A DNA stretch of 64,000 nt from Clostridia bacterium (GTDB lineage Bacteria; Bacillota; Clostridia; Oscillospirales; Acutalibacteraceae). The notes below the pieces were generated by a model. That model saw nothing but the letters and a program-made list of their open reading frames with translations. It did not search any database and was not told the origin of the DNA. The stretch is from NCBI GenBank assembly GCA_017513195.1, contig JAFXGM010000024.1:124001-188000 (forward strand), read 5' to 3'. The translations under genes and the position numbers were made by a program. Shown one piece after another: positions 1 to 8,381 of the stretch; the first letter of the stretch is position 1; each line of letters opens with the position of its first letter.

Positions 1-2
1 AC

Positions 3-359
3 TTCTATGACAACCGCGTTGTTGAAATGGCTAAAAAGGTGAAACCTTCTGCACGTGGCGAACTTGAAATTACCGACCTTAACAAGCTTTATCTTGAGGA
101 CGATACCCTCAATGTTGTAACACTCGGCCGCGGCTACGCTTGGCTTGACACCGGTACAATGGACGCATTGGCTGAAGCTACCGAATTTGTAAAGGTTATT
201 GAAAGCCGTCAGGGTATTCAGATTTCTGCTGTTGAAGAAATTGCTTACAAAAACGGTTGGATAAGCAAAGAAAAGCTTATTGAATCGGCAGAAAAGTATG
301 GCAAATCACCTTACGGCGAACACCTCCGCAAGGTTGCAGACGGCAAGATACTTTACTAA
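3..359 (+). CDS. rmlA: Glucose-1-phosphate thymidylyltransferase, C-terminal part (5' end outside window)
   Basis: The reading frame is open from the window edge; the visible 118 codons are the C-terminal end of RmlA, which makes dTDP-glucose from glucose-1-phosphate and dTTP, the first step to dTDP-L-rhamnose. Recognisable family features are FYDNRVV at the very start, SARGELEITDLN, then GRGYAWLDTGT with the conserved Asp, and the C-terminal helical part ending near GEHLRKVA. The ATG at 27 is internal, because homology continues upstream of it. A strong terminator follows directly, so this is the last gene of its unit; other rml genes, if present, lie to the left. It may feed the surface-polysaccharide genes at 53.6-57 kb, but that link is inference. 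Confidence 0.93.
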   Translation, partial: FYDNRVVEMAKKVKPSARGELEITDLNKLYLEDDTLNVVTLGRGYAWLDTGTMDALAEATEFVKVIESRQGIQISAVEEIAYKNGWISKEKLIESAEKYGKSPYGEHLRKVADGKILY

Positions 360-380
360 TTAGAAATACGAGTTAAATTA

Positions 381-420
381 AAGACTCCGCTTTTAAAGTG
401 GAGTCTTGATTTTTGTTTTT
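381..420 (+). terminator. Rho-independent terminator after rmlA
   Basis: A near-perfect inverted repeat (AAGACTCCGCTTT against AAAGTGGAGTCTT, one G-U pair) ends at 407 and is followed by a T-rich tail. The tail also supplies the -35 box of the next promoter. Confidence 0.85.
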
Positions 421-434
421 TACATTTGTATAAT
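406..434 (+). promoter_or_regulatory. Sigma-A promoter for the small membrane-protein pair
   Basis: TTGATT at 406-411 and TATAAT at 429-434 with a 17-bp spacer. The -35 box overlaps the last bases of the rmlA terminator stem. A GAGGTGG ribosome site precedes the ATG at 454. Confidence 0.7.
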
Positions 435-453
435 TAAATTATGAGGTGGTTTA

Positions 454-1020
454 ATGCCAAAAGAAAACATAAAAGAAATCTTAACTAAAGATATTATAAA
501 AAATGAAATAAGAAATATTTCTAAATTTACAATAATACATACCACAATAGAATTGGGTGCATTGTGTTCGCTTTTTATTCTTTTGTTATTTTTAAATATG
601 GGAAATGATTTCGTTGTAAAACTTTTATTATTAGGGTGGACGGGATTAGTGATTGCTTTTTTAAAGTGTTGGCTGATTTATATTTTGGTTTACAGTATAA
701 AAGCATATAAGGCTACCCAAAACGATGGCGTTAATATATTAGTTGAAAAATTGGTTGATATAAAAAATAACATACCAGATGGCGCTGATATAAGAATCAA
801 AGCGCGTTTTAACCCTTTTTTTGCATCATTGTTCTTTGAGTCGGGTAATAGATACAGTATTCCACGGGGAATTAATTATGGATGGTCGAAAAAATATAGT
901 ATGGATAATCGTGGTGTGTTTAGAGCGTCAAAAATAGGTGATGAATTTTATTTGGCGGTTATTGGGAATAAAAAGGTGCTTCTTGCCTATAATACAAAGT
1001 TTTTTGAATTAAGGGATTGA
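454..1020 (+). CDS. Unrecognised small membrane protein, copy 1
   Basis: 188 residues of unknown function. Residues about 30-50 and 60-85 are hydrophobic and should form two membrane segments, with a charged N-terminus (MPKENIKEILTKD) and a C-terminal soluble part of about 100 residues that contains GINYGWSKKYSM and GDEFYLAVI. I do not recognise a named family. A downstream gene at 1023-1573 is clearly a paralogue (same N-terminus, same GDEFYLAVI block, same ending). The region is visibly more AT-rich than its neighbours and rich in AAA/ATA/TTA codons, which fits an accessory or acquired gene pair. It has its own promoter and a GAGGTGG ribosome site. Confidence 0.75.
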   Translation: MPKENIKEILTKDIIKNEIRNISKFTIIHTTIELGALCSLFILLLFLNMGNDFVVKLLLLGWTGLVIAFLKCWLIYILVYSIKAYKATQNDGVNILVEKLVDIKNNIPDGADIRIKARFNPFFASLFFESGNRYSIPRGINYGWSKKYSMDNRGVFRASKIGDEFYLAVIGNKKVLLAYNTKFFELRD

Positions 1021-1022
1021 AT

Positions 1023-1573
1023 ATGAGTGAAGAAAACAAAAAAGAAATTTTGACAAGAGAGATAATTAAAAAGAAATTAAACATTTATATTTTGCTAATA
1101 TTAGGTTTACACTAATAATTTTAAGTATCTTTATTATTTGTATGTTTGGCTTGCGATTTACAACTGAACATATGTATAAAGATATTAAACATATTGAGGT
1201 TATATTTTTATTGGTAACAGTGGTGATTTGTATATTGTCAATGGCGTGCACCGGCTTTTATAAAAATGTCAAATATTTTTATAAAGCAAGTCGTGACGAA
1301 TTTAAAATAGTGATTGATAGTGTTGTGTATGGCATACCGGGAAAGCATAGAACAAAATTTGAACATGAAAGTTCATCATATAAATTGTTTTTTTCTTCTT
1401 ACGCTGAGTACGAAATTCCGGGTGGAATGAATTATAAATGGTCTAAAGAATTTTGTATGTTTAACGAATCTATATATAATGGCGCTATAAAAGGTGACGA
1501 ATTTTATTTAGCGGTTATTGATAACAAAGAAATACCTATAGCGTATAGTAAAAAACATTTTGAATTGCAGTAA
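1023..1573 (+). pseudogene. Paralogue of the 454-1020 gene, frameshifted near 1070
   Basis: An ATG two bases after the previous stop opens a frame whose start (MSEENKKEILTREIIKK) matches the upstream protein but which stops at about 1113. The homologous remainder continues in the -1 frame from about 1070 (KEIKHLYFANIRFT and onward) to the stop at 1573, including GMNYKWSKEF, GDEFYLAVI and AYSKKHFEL. The change of frame falls at a run of five A (1068-1072) followed by G. Loss of one A there explains everything. A real mutation, a sequencing error or ribosomal slippage (the site T-AAA-AAG is only partly like the A-AAA-AAG consensus) are the options; a simple deletion is most likely. Confidence 0.75.
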
Positions 1574-1581
1574 TGATTTTA

Positions 1582-1653
1582 CGGATGAGCATTGCTCATC
1601 CCTACGAATAAATTTGAGTTTTAACGTAGGGACGACCATTGGTCGTCCGTTTT
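1582..1653. repeat. Double-hairpin intergenic repeat
   Basis: Two near-identical perfect hairpins, GGATGAGCA-T-TGCTCATCC and GGACGACCA-T-TGGTCGTCC, flank a spacer whose edges also pair (CCTACG with CGTAGG). The second is followed by T-rich sequence and could terminate transcription. The design is that of a REP/MITE-like dispersed element rather than a simple terminator. Confidence 0.65.
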
Positions 1654-1673
1654 TATTTTGTGTAAAAATTTTC

Positions 1674-1702
1674 TTGCTTTAATAAGCTAAACATTATATA
1701 AT
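1674..1702 (+). promoter_or_regulatory. Promoter of uxaC
   Basis: TTGCTT (1674-1679) and TATAAT (1697-1702) separated by 17 bp; the AAGGAGAT ribosome site at 1721-1728 precedes the ATG at 1735. Confidence 0.7.
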
Positions 1703-1734
1703 AAACACGATAAATGTTTTAAGGAGATATTGCT

Positions 1735-3135
1735 ATGAGCTTTATTAACGATGATTTTATTTTAACCAACGAAACGGCTAAGCGTCTTTATCACGATTAT
1801 GCTGAAAAAATGCCGATTATTGACTACCACTGTCATATAAATCCAAAAGAAATTTATGAAAATAAAAAGTTTAAAAATATTACTGAAATTTGGCTTGGCG
1901 GCGACCACTACAAGTGGCGTTTAATCCGTAGCAACGGTACCCCCGAAAACGAGATTACGGGCGATGCTGACGATTACACCAAGTTTTTGCGTTTTGCCGA
2001 GATGTTGCCACGTGCAATAGGCAACCCAATGTATCATTGGAATCATCTTGAACTTAAGCGTTATTTTGATTATGACGGAATACTCAGCGCAAAGACAGCC
2101 GAAGAGGTTTGGAATCTTTGTAACGAAAAACTCCAGAGCGACGATATGTCGGCTTGCAGCATTATAAAGAAATCAAACGTTAAAATGATCGGTACTACAG
2201 ACGACCCAATCGATACGCTCGAATGGCACAAAAAGATTAAAGACGAGGGCGTGTGCGAGGCTTTGGTGCTCCCATCATACCGTCCTGACAAGGCAGTTAA
2301 CATTGACAAAGACGGTTTTGTTGATTACATAAAAGCACTTGAAAAGGCTGCTGATATGAAGATTAACTGTGTTGCCGATGTTAAGGCTGCTCTTATTAAA
2401 CGCCTCCAATTCTTCTGTGAAATGGGTTGTAAGGCTACCGACCACGGTCTTGACTATATTCCTTTTGAAATCGGCACCGAAAAGGAAATTGACGCCGCAT
2501 TTAAGGCAGCTATGAAGGGCAAAGCAATCACTGCAAAACAAGCCGATATGTATAAAACCGCTATACTTGTATGTCTTGGAAAAGAGTATGCAAAGCGCGG
2601 TATTGTAATGCAAATTCACTATAGTGTTCAGCGTAATACAAATAAGGCAATGTTTGCTAAAATTGGTGCTGACACAGGCTTTGACACCATTTCAAACCGT
2701 CCTTGCAGCGAGGCACTCACTGCACTGCTTAATGCGCTTGCAATTGATGATTTATTGTCAAAGACCATTATATATTCACTTAATCCTCACGATAATGAGA
2801 TGATAGATACCGTTATAGGTGCATTCCAAGGCACCGAGGCCGCAGGCAAAATACAGCACGGCTCGGCTTGGTGGTTTAGTGATACCAAATCAGGTATGGA
2901 AACACAACTTAAGTCCCTTGCTAACTTGTCACTTCTTGGCAACTTTGTTGGTATGCTTACCGACTCACGCAGTTTCCTCTCTTACACCCGTCACGAGTAC
3001 TTTAGACGTATACTTTGTAACGTGCTTGGCACTTGGGTAGAAAACGGCGAGTACCCCGCAGATATGGAAACACTTGGACAAATAGTAGAAGATATTTGTT
3101 ACAACAATGCAGCTCGTTATTTCGGCATAGAATAA
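1735..3135 (+). CDS. uxaC: Glucuronate (uronate) isomerase
   Basis: 466 residues, the usual length for UxaC, a metal-dependent amidohydrolase-fold enzyme that isomerises D-glucuronate to D-fructuronate (and galacturonate to tagaturonate) in cytoplasmic hexuronate catabolism. The metal-binding H-x-H is visible at residues 32-34 in IIDYHCHINP; later family blocks include GTTDDPIDTLEWH, VMQIHYSVQRN and NPHDNEM. It stands alone between its own promoter and a terminator, so the rest of the pathway (uxaB/uxuA, kdgK, kdgA) must be elsewhere. Growth on pectin or glucuronide sugars is a reasonable inference for a gut organism. Confidence 0.97.
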   Translation: MSFINDDFILTNETAKRLYHDYAEKMPIIDYHCHINPKEIYENKKFKNITEIWLGGDHYKWRLIRSNGTPENEITGDADDYTKFLRFAEMLPRAIGNPMYHWNHLELKRYFDYDGILSAKTAEEVWNLCNEKLQSDDMSACSIIKKSNVKMIGTTDDPIDTLEWHKKIKDEGVCEALVLPSYRPDKAVNIDKDGFVDYIKALEKAADMKINCVADVKAALIKRLQFFCEMGCKATDHGLDYIPFEIGTEKEIDAAFKAAMKGKAITAKQADMYKTAILVCLGKEYAKRGIVMQIHYSVQRNTNKAMFAKIGADTGFDTISNRPCSEALTALLNALAIDDLLSKTIIYSLNPHDNEMIDTVIGAFQGTEAAGKIQHGSAWWFSDTKSGMETQLKSLANLSLLGNFVGMLTDSRSFLSYTRHEYFRRILCNVLGTWVENGEYPADMETLGQIVEDICYNNAARYFGIE

Positions 3136-3141
3136 TAATTT

Positions 3142-3168
3142 AAGGCTCCCGTTCGGGAGCCTTTTTTA
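3142..3168 (+). terminator. Terminator after uxaC
   Basis: AAGGCTCCCG-TT-CGGGAGCCTT followed by TTTT. It lies between convergent genes and also faces the end of dpaB. Confidence 0.9.
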
Positions 3169-3738
3169 TATTATAACAGGCTGTATTTGACGGCCGTCAA
3201 GCACGGCTTCAATAGTTTGCGGTATTTTGGTAAAATCGCAAATAAGCGAATTGTTTTTGCCCACGGGGTCATCTTGACCGTAGGGGACAAAGTATATGTT
3301 TTTGGTGTTGTGCAGTAGTCCAATGTTTTTGGCTGTGGCGCCTAATGCATCGTTTGTAGCGATACCAAGTATTACGGGCTTATTGTTGCGCAAATGGGCT
3401 TTAACCGCCATTGTAACTGACGTATCGGTAATGCCAAGTGCTATTTTTGAAATGGTGTTACCTGTGCAGGGAGCTACCACAATGACGTCAAGTAAGTTTT
3501 TAGGGCCTATTGGCTCTGCGGCAGGAACGGTGTGTATAATTTTTTTGCCGCAAATTTCTTCTACTGTTTTATTAAATTCGTCTGCATTAGCAAATCGTGT
3601 GCTTGTGCTGTAAGTAATTTCCGACATAATCGGGGTAATATCTATATTAAGTTTTGCAAGTTCTTTTAGCGTTTCTAACGACTTATTGATGGTGCAAAAA
3701 GAACCGCAAAATGCGTAACCAAGTTTTATATTTTGCAT
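3166..3738 (-). CDS. dpaB: Dipicolinate synthase subunit B
   Basis: Flavoprotein-type subunit (SpoVFB) of dipicolinate synthase, which makes the spore-core solute dipicolinic acid in the mother cell. The family signature is seen in LGYAFCGSFCTI at the N-terminus, the PAAEPIGPKN stretch and VVAPCTGNT near residues 88-95, typical of the flavin-binding fold. I chose the ATG at 3738 (190 aa), not the one at 3744, because AGGAG is then seven bases away rather than one. It overlaps the dpaA end by 13 bases, so translation is probably coupled. Expression would be expected late in sporulation, but I could not identify a sporulation promoter. Confidence 0.95.
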   Translation of the reverse strand: MQNIKLGYAFCGSFCTINKSLETLKELAKLNIDITPIMSEITYSTSTRFANADEFNKTVEEICGKKIIHTVPAAEPIGPKNLLDVIVVAPCTGNTISKIALGITDTSVTMAVKAHLRNNKPVILGIATNDALGATAKNIGLLHNTKNIYFVPYGQDDPVGKNNSLICDFTKIPQTIEAVLDGRQIQPVII

Positions 3739-4523
3739 ACCCATTCTCCTATAAGTTGGTGTGTTGTTTGTGCTATTATTTTTCCGGCGGTAAGCGGTGC
3801 AATTTTACCGGGAATGCCGGGTAGTTTTTGCGCTTTTATGCCGCTTTGTTTTGCTTTATCAAAATCGATACAGCCCTTTGTTGAAAGGTCATATAGATAA
3901 CAGTTTTTAAGGCTGTTTAATTCATCAAAAAGTTTAACATCTATTGTGTTGAAAATTATATTGAAATCCTTTGCCTTTTTAGCAACCTCGCTTGTGTGAA
4001 TGTATTTTATACCCAAGGCATCAAGATGCGCGAAATCGCGTGTTTTACGAGCCGATACGGTGACATCGCATTTAAGCGCTTTAAGTCTGTCTGCAAGTAT
4101 TTTTGCTATGCGCCCATTACCTACAACAAGCACTTTTGTTTTCCACAAGCAAAACGGTGTATCGTTTATTGCTTTTGCAATAGCGCCCTCGGCTGTTGGA
4201 ACGGCATTTAGAAAACAAAAGGAATCGAGTTTTAGATAATCAATGCAATTTAAATCTTTAAACTCGTAACCACAGCTTAAAATAAGAGCATTTTTGTTTG
4301 CCTTTTTTACATATTCAAGCGGTATAATTTTATTGGTTTGTGGGCAAAAAATATTTTTACCGTCACGCGTTGTGGGTACGGGTAGCAACACAACGTCGAC
4401 ATACTCAATTTTGCCATTGTCGTCTTCTTTAAGTCCTAAGCTATCTACTATGTATCCTTGATTTTTTAACTCGTCAAAGGCGATGTTCATGCGCAAATCG
4501 CCGCCTATAATTAAAATGTTCAT
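3726..4523 (-). CDS. dpaA: Dipicolinate synthase subunit A
   Basis: 265 residues from the ATG at 4523, chosen because AGGTGA sits just upstream; a longer in-frame start at 4562 lacks a site. DpaA (SpoVFA) is the dehydrogenase-like subunit that acts with DpaB on the product of dihydrodipicolinate synthase. An N-terminal Rossmann-like start (MNILIIGGD) is followed by NAVPTAEGA and a second nucleotide-binding loop VLVVGNGRIA at about 131-140. The C-terminal GIPGKIAPLTAGKI block is typical of the family. The ribosome site lies only about five bases after a hairpin that follows cca, which leaves little room for a separate promoter. Confidence 0.95.
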   Translation of the reverse strand: MNILIIGGDLRMNIAFDELKNQGYIVDSLGLKEDDNGKIEYVDVVLLPVPTTRDGKNIFCPQTNKIIPLEYVKKANKNALILSCGYEFKDLNCIDYLKLDSFCFLNAVPTAEGAIAKAINDTPFCLWKTKVLVVGNGRIAKILADRLKALKCDVTVSARKTRDFAHLDALGIKYIHTSEVAKKAKDFNIIFNTIDVKLFDELNSLKNCYLYDLSTKGCIDFDKAKQSGIKAQKLPGIPGKIAPLTAGKIIAQTTHQLIGEWVCKI

Positions 4524-4538
4524 ACAATCACCTAAATA

Positions 4539-4581
4539 ATAAGCACCATAAATGTAATTCAATACATTTTATGGTGCTTAT
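4539..4581 (-). terminator. Long hairpin between cca and dpaA
   Basis: Arms ATAAGCACCATAAAATGTA and TACATTTATGGTGCTTAT pair over about 18 positions (one extra A). On the minus strand it is followed by TATTTAGG, a poor U-tract, so it may be a weak terminator or an RNA-stability hairpin instead. Confidence 0.55.
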
Positions 4582-4587
4582 GCCTCT

Positions 4588-5748
4588 TTAGTTACATATT
4601 AAATCTAAAAGTTTTTTGTGATTGTTAAGCTTTGGGTTTTCTATTGTTTTATCTAGTAGAAATTGCAATTTTTCACCAACTTGCTTACCGTTAAAGCCAA
4701 GCGAAATAATATCGTTTCCTGTAATGTCGAGGTGTGATATTTTATACGGCTCGTTAGAATTTATTATTTCTTTAAGTAATGACTTGTGGCTTGTAATATC
4801 AAGCTTTAAAATGGATTTCAAGTATTCAAAATAATCACAAACAATCTCGTAATCGGTGATGCATAATGCTTTTTTGATGCTTGTTTTATCTGTCTTTATT
4901 TCGTTTTTAATCAGGTAGGACAGCTTTGTGCAATAGTCCTTAAAAGCGTTGCTGCATTTAAGGGTATTAAGGGTATTTTGTAGGTTTGTGCTTGTAAGAT
5001 AAAGCAGTGCAAACACACGTAAATCCTCTTTGTTTTGTAGTTTTTGAAGCACGGTCAAATCGGTGTTTTCAAGAGAAAAATCTAATAAAGCGTTTGTGTC
5101 AAGAAGGGGAGATATAACCGAAACATTGTTGCCACACGCCGCTTTTTTAAGTTCGGTAAAAATGCGTTCGGCACTTATGTTTTTAAGAAGCGGCGCACAT
5201 TCTATTGCCGCATCAAACGTGTATTTTTCTATAGTAAATTCAATCGTCGCGGCAAAGCGAAAAAGTCGCAAGATACGAAGCGCATCTTCGCAAAATCTTG
5301 TTTTTGCATCACCCACAGCCTTTAAAGTTTTGTTTTTTATGTCTTCTTGACCGCCAAATAAATCAATCAAGCCCTCACGATTGTTATAGCACATAGCGTT
5401 TACCGTAAAGTCGCGACGGGAAAGGTCATCGCTTACGTTACGCACAAAATTAACACTTTCGGGGTGACGATTGTCGTTATACGTGCTTTCGGTTCTAAAG
5501 GTTGTAACTTCGATTTGTTCGTCGTCAATAATCACCGTAATGGTGCCGTGCTTTATACCCGTAGCAATCGTTTTTTCAAAAAGGCTTTGCGTTTCATCGG
5601 GCGTTGCGGATGTGGTAATATCATAGTCGTGAGGCTCCTTTCCACACAACAAATCACGCACACAACCACCCACAATATAGGCGCTGTGTCCGTTTGAAAT
5701 AAGAGTATCAATCACGTATTCAATTTTTTGCGGTAAATTGAACTTCAT
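4588..5748 (-). CDS. cca: CCA tRNA nucleotidyltransferase / poly(A) polymerase family
   Basis: 386 residues of the class II nucleotidyltransferase family that adds or repairs the CCA end of tRNAs. The nucleotidyltransferase head shows GGCVRD (27-32) and the catalytic DYD at 41-43 in PHDYDITT. RRDFTVNAM (111-119) and EDALRILRLFRFA (154-166) are the conserved neck motifs that bind ribose and base. No HD phosphohydrolase domain is visible. Enzymes of this family that add CCA, A only, or poly(A) cannot be separated by eye, but a single general cca gene is the usual situation in Clostridia. It is divergent from murC and followed by a hairpin before dpaA. Confidence 0.93.
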   Translation of the reverse strand: MKFNLPQKIEYVIDTLISNGHSAYIVGGCVRDLLCGKEPHDYDITTSATPDETQSLFEKTIATGIKHGTITVIIDDEQIEVTTFRTESTYNDNRHPESVNFVRNVSDDLSRRDFTVNAMCYNNREGLIDLFGGQEDIKNKTLKAVGDAKTRFCEDALRILRLFRFAATIEFTIEKYTFDAAIECAPLLKNISAERIFTELKKAACGNNVSVISPLLDTNALLDFSLENTDLTVLQKLQNKEDLRVFALLYLTSTNLQNTLNTLKCSNAFKDYCTKLSYLIKNEIKTDKTSIKKALCITDYEIVCDYFEYLKSILKLDITSHKSLLKEIINSNEPYKISHLDITGNDIISLGFNGKQVGEKLQFLLDKTIENPKLNNHKKLLDLICN

Positions 5749-5775
5749 TTTCTTGGACCTTTCTTAAAAAAGGGG

Positions 5776-5804
5776 TTTATTTTTTATATAAAAAATAGTA
5801 TAAT
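5776..5804 (+). promoter_or_regulatory. Probable promoter of the murC operon
   Basis: TATAAT at 5799-5804 with a weak -35 (TTTATT, 5776-5781) at 17 bp. The region is very AT-rich, so the -35 is uncertain. Confidence 0.45.
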
Positions 5805-5835
5805 ATAGATAACTATGATTATTTGAGGTGTTTTT

Positions 5836-7209
5836 ATGAAAAAACAACTTAATTCTGATAAATCTTTTCTGACTGCACGCCACATTCATATGATTGGTAT
5901 AGGCGGTAGCGGTATGTGCCCCATTGCCGAGCTTTTGTTATCAAGAGGTTACAAGGTTACAGGCTCTGACAGAAACGATAATGCGAATGTAAAACGTCTT
6001 CGCGAGCTTGGTGTAACGGTGTATAACGAGCACATTGGTAATAATATTCAAGGTGCCGATTTAGTAGCTTACTCTGCTGCTGTACCTGAAAGCAATCCTG
6101 AAATGGTAGCTGCAGGTGAAAATAATATACCTAAAATGGAGCGTTCAGAGCTGCTTGGTGCTATTACACGCTGTTATGATAACGTGATAGGCGTTAGCGG
6201 AACACACGGCAAAACCACCGTTAGTTCTATGATAACACAAATTCTTTTAATTAACAAGCAAAATCCTAACGCAGTTATAGGTGGCAAGCTACCAATGGCT
6301 AATTCATCCTGCGTGGTAGGCGAGTCAGAAACATTGGTTTGCGAATCGTGCGAGTTTGTTGACAGCTTTTTGCAGTTTTCGCCCGATATTACGGTGTTGC
6401 TTAATATTGATGACGACCATATGGATTATTTTAAGACTATGGAAAATCTTAAAAATTCATTTAAAAAGTTTGTGTCCATGGGTAAAATCTGCTATGCAAA
6501 TGGCGATGATGCCGATGTAAAAGACGTTATATCGACACTTGATTCAAAGGTTATAACCTATGGTTTTGACGAAACAAATGACTATCACCCTCAAAATATA
6601 AAGCCGGGTAAATACGGTTATTGCTTTGACGTTGTAAAAAATGGTGAAGTTGTTGGTAGCCTCGAAATGCATGCGCCCGGTAAGCATAACATTTATAACG
6701 GACTCGTTTCTTTTGCAGTTTGTTATGATATGGGTGTATCGCCAAGCGGAATTGCAGATGCATTATCAAAATTTACCGGTGCCGGCAGGCGATTTGAGTT
6801 TATAGGTGAGTCTGAAGGTATTACGGTTGTTGACGATTACGCTCACCACCCAACCGAAATGATGGCAACATTGCAAGCGGCCAAAACGCTTGATTATAAA
6901 AAGGTTATTGTTGTTTTTCAGCCTTATACCTATTCTCGTGTAGCACTACTTCGTGATGGTATGATACAGGCATTGTCTGTTGCCGATAAGGTGTTTATGA
7001 CGCCTATTGTAGCGGCACGTGAAGAAAATGTTTACGGTGTAAAATCCGAAAATGTAACCGATGCTTTGCCGGATGCTGAGGTTGTTGCCGATTATAATGA
7101 ATTGGCCGATAAAATGATTGCAGCGGCAAATGATGGCGATTTAATAATAACAATGGGTGCCGGCGATATTTATAAGGTTGCACACATTATTCTGGAGAAG
7201 TTGGTATGA
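5836..7209 (+). CDS. murC: UDP-N-acetylmuramate--L-alanine ligase
   Basis: 457 residues, the usual MurC length. The enzyme adds L-alanine to UDP-MurNAc with ATP in the cytoplasm, the first amino-acid step of the peptidoglycan stem. The UDP-binding GIGGSGM loop is at 21-27, the ATP P-loop GTHGKTT at 122-128, followed by the central NIDDDHMDY and the C-terminal DDYAHHP block. A GAGGTG ribosome site precedes the ATG. The stop overlaps the next gene's start in ATGA, so it heads a tightly packed housekeeping operon. Confidence 0.97.
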   Translation: MKKQLNSDKSFLTARHIHMIGIGGSGMCPIAELLLSRGYKVTGSDRNDNANVKRLRELGVTVYNEHIGNNIQGADLVAYSAAVPESNPEMVAAGENNIPKMERSELLGAITRCYDNVIGVSGTHGKTTVSSMITQILLINKQNPNAVIGGKLPMANSSCVVGESETLVCESCEFVDSFLQFSPDITVLLNIDDDHMDYFKTMENLKNSFKKFVSMGKICYANGDDADVKDVISTLDSKVITYGFDETNDYHPQNIKPGKYGYCFDVVKNGEVVGSLEMHAPGKHNIYNGLVSFAVCYDMGVSPSGIADALSKFTGAGRRFEFIGESEGITVVDDYAHHPTEMMATLQAAKTLDYKKVIVVFQPYTYSRVALLRDGMIQALSVADKVFMTPIVAAREENVYGVKSENVTDALPDAEVVADYNELADKMIAAANDGDLIITMGAGDIYKVAHIILEKLV

Positions 7210-8345
7210 CCGCAAAACTTTACGAAAAAGATGCATATATAAAAGAATTTACAGCTACCGTAATTGATTGTATATCTGCCGACAACGCTTTTAAAATTAT
7301 ATTGGACAAAACCGCCTTTTTCCCCGAAGGTGGGGGACAAGCAGCCGACATTGGCACGCTTGGGAACACCAATGTTTTTGACGTGCAAATCGAAAATGGC
7401 GCTATATATCATTACACTAACGAGCCTATTGAAATTGGTTCCGAAGTAATTGGTAAAATTAATTATGACCGTAGATTTAACTTTATGCAAAACCACACGG
7501 GTGAGCATATTGTGTCAGGAATTGCCCATAAATTATTTGGTGTTAATAATGTTGGTTTTCATCTTGGTGAAGAGCTTGTAACAATAGATTTTGATAAGGA
7601 ACTTATTCGCGAACAGCTTGACAAGATTGAGTATCTTGCCAATCAAAAGGTGTGGCAAAATCTACCTGTTAAAGCCTACCTTCCAACCGAAAAAGAACTC
7701 AAAAAAACCGAGTATCGAAGCAAAAAAGAGATAGACGGCGCTGTTCGTTTGGTCGAGATAAAAGATACCGACATTTGTGCTTGTTGCGCGCCCCACGTTA
7801 AAAACACGGGGGAAATTGGTATTATAAAATTACTTGATACCGAAAAAATGCGCGGTGGTATTCGGATTGTACTCAAGTGCGGAAATTTTGCACTACAAGA
7901 TTACAAAAACAAATATCAAAATGTTTCTCAAATTTCTGCATTGCTTTCATCAAAACAAGAAAAGGCTTATGAGGCAGTACAAAAGTTAGATGAAAAATGT
8001 ACTGCTGCTAGTCAGAAAATAACCGAGCTAAAAAAGAAAATTGCCGATATGGCAGTATCTGCTGCGGCGCAGAACGACACGTGTATTTTTGTAGACGGTT
8101 GTGACGTAAAAGAGTTGCAGTTGCTCGCTGACAAATTACATAAAAAGTTCGGTGGAATTAGGGCGGTATTCTCTGAAAATACGGGTAATTTCTCGTTTGC
8201 AATATGTGCTGGAGATGACGAGCTACAAGAGCTTTTTGCAAAATTTAAATCACAGTTTACCGTTCGCGGCGGTGGTCGTGGAGGCATGGTACAGGGTACT
8301 GTAGAAGCAACAAGTGAAAGTATAAATTTGTTCTTTGAATTTTAA
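7206..8345 (+). CDS. Alanyl-tRNA editing protein with DHHA1 domain (AlaX-like)
   Basis: 379-residue free-standing relative of the AlaRS editing half, expected to hydrolyse tRNA-Ala mischarged with Ser or Gly. An N-terminal beta-barrel (about 1-90) leads to the zinc-binding HTGEH at 97-101 and CCAPH around 193-197, which supply the H-x3-H and C-x3-H ligands. A helical linker is followed by a C-terminal DHHA1 domain ending in GGGRGGMVQGT (355-365), the tRNA-elbow-binding glycine motif. It lacks the aminoacylation domain. The start overlaps murC by four bases, implying coupled translation. Confidence 0.93.
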   Translation: MTAKLYEKDAYIKEFTATVIDCISADNAFKIILDKTAFFPEGGGQAADIGTLGNTNVFDVQIENGAIYHYTNEPIEIGSEVIGKINYDRRFNFMQNHTGEHIVSGIAHKLFGVNNVGFHLGEELVTIDFDKELIREQLDKIEYLANQKVWQNLPVKAYLPTEKELKKTEYRSKKEIDGAVRLVEIKDTDICACCAPHVKNTGEIGIIKLLDTEKMRGGIRIVLKCGNFALQDYKNKYQNVSQISALLSSKQEKAYEAVQKLDEKCTAASQKITELKKKIADMAVSAAAQNDTCIFVDGCDVKELQLLADKLHKKFGGIRAVFSENTGNFSFAICAGDDELQELFAKFKSQFTVRGGGRGGMVQGTVEATSESINLFFEF

Positions 8346-8381
8346 TGATTTTATGTTATACTAATTATTTGAGGTGTTTAC

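Noticed and set aside
1060-1080. Programmed -1 ribosomal frameshift in the second membrane-protein copy
   Set aside because: The site reads T-AAA-AAG, not A-AAA-AAG, and no downstream stem-loop or upstream ribosome-like site is evident; a deleted A is simpler.
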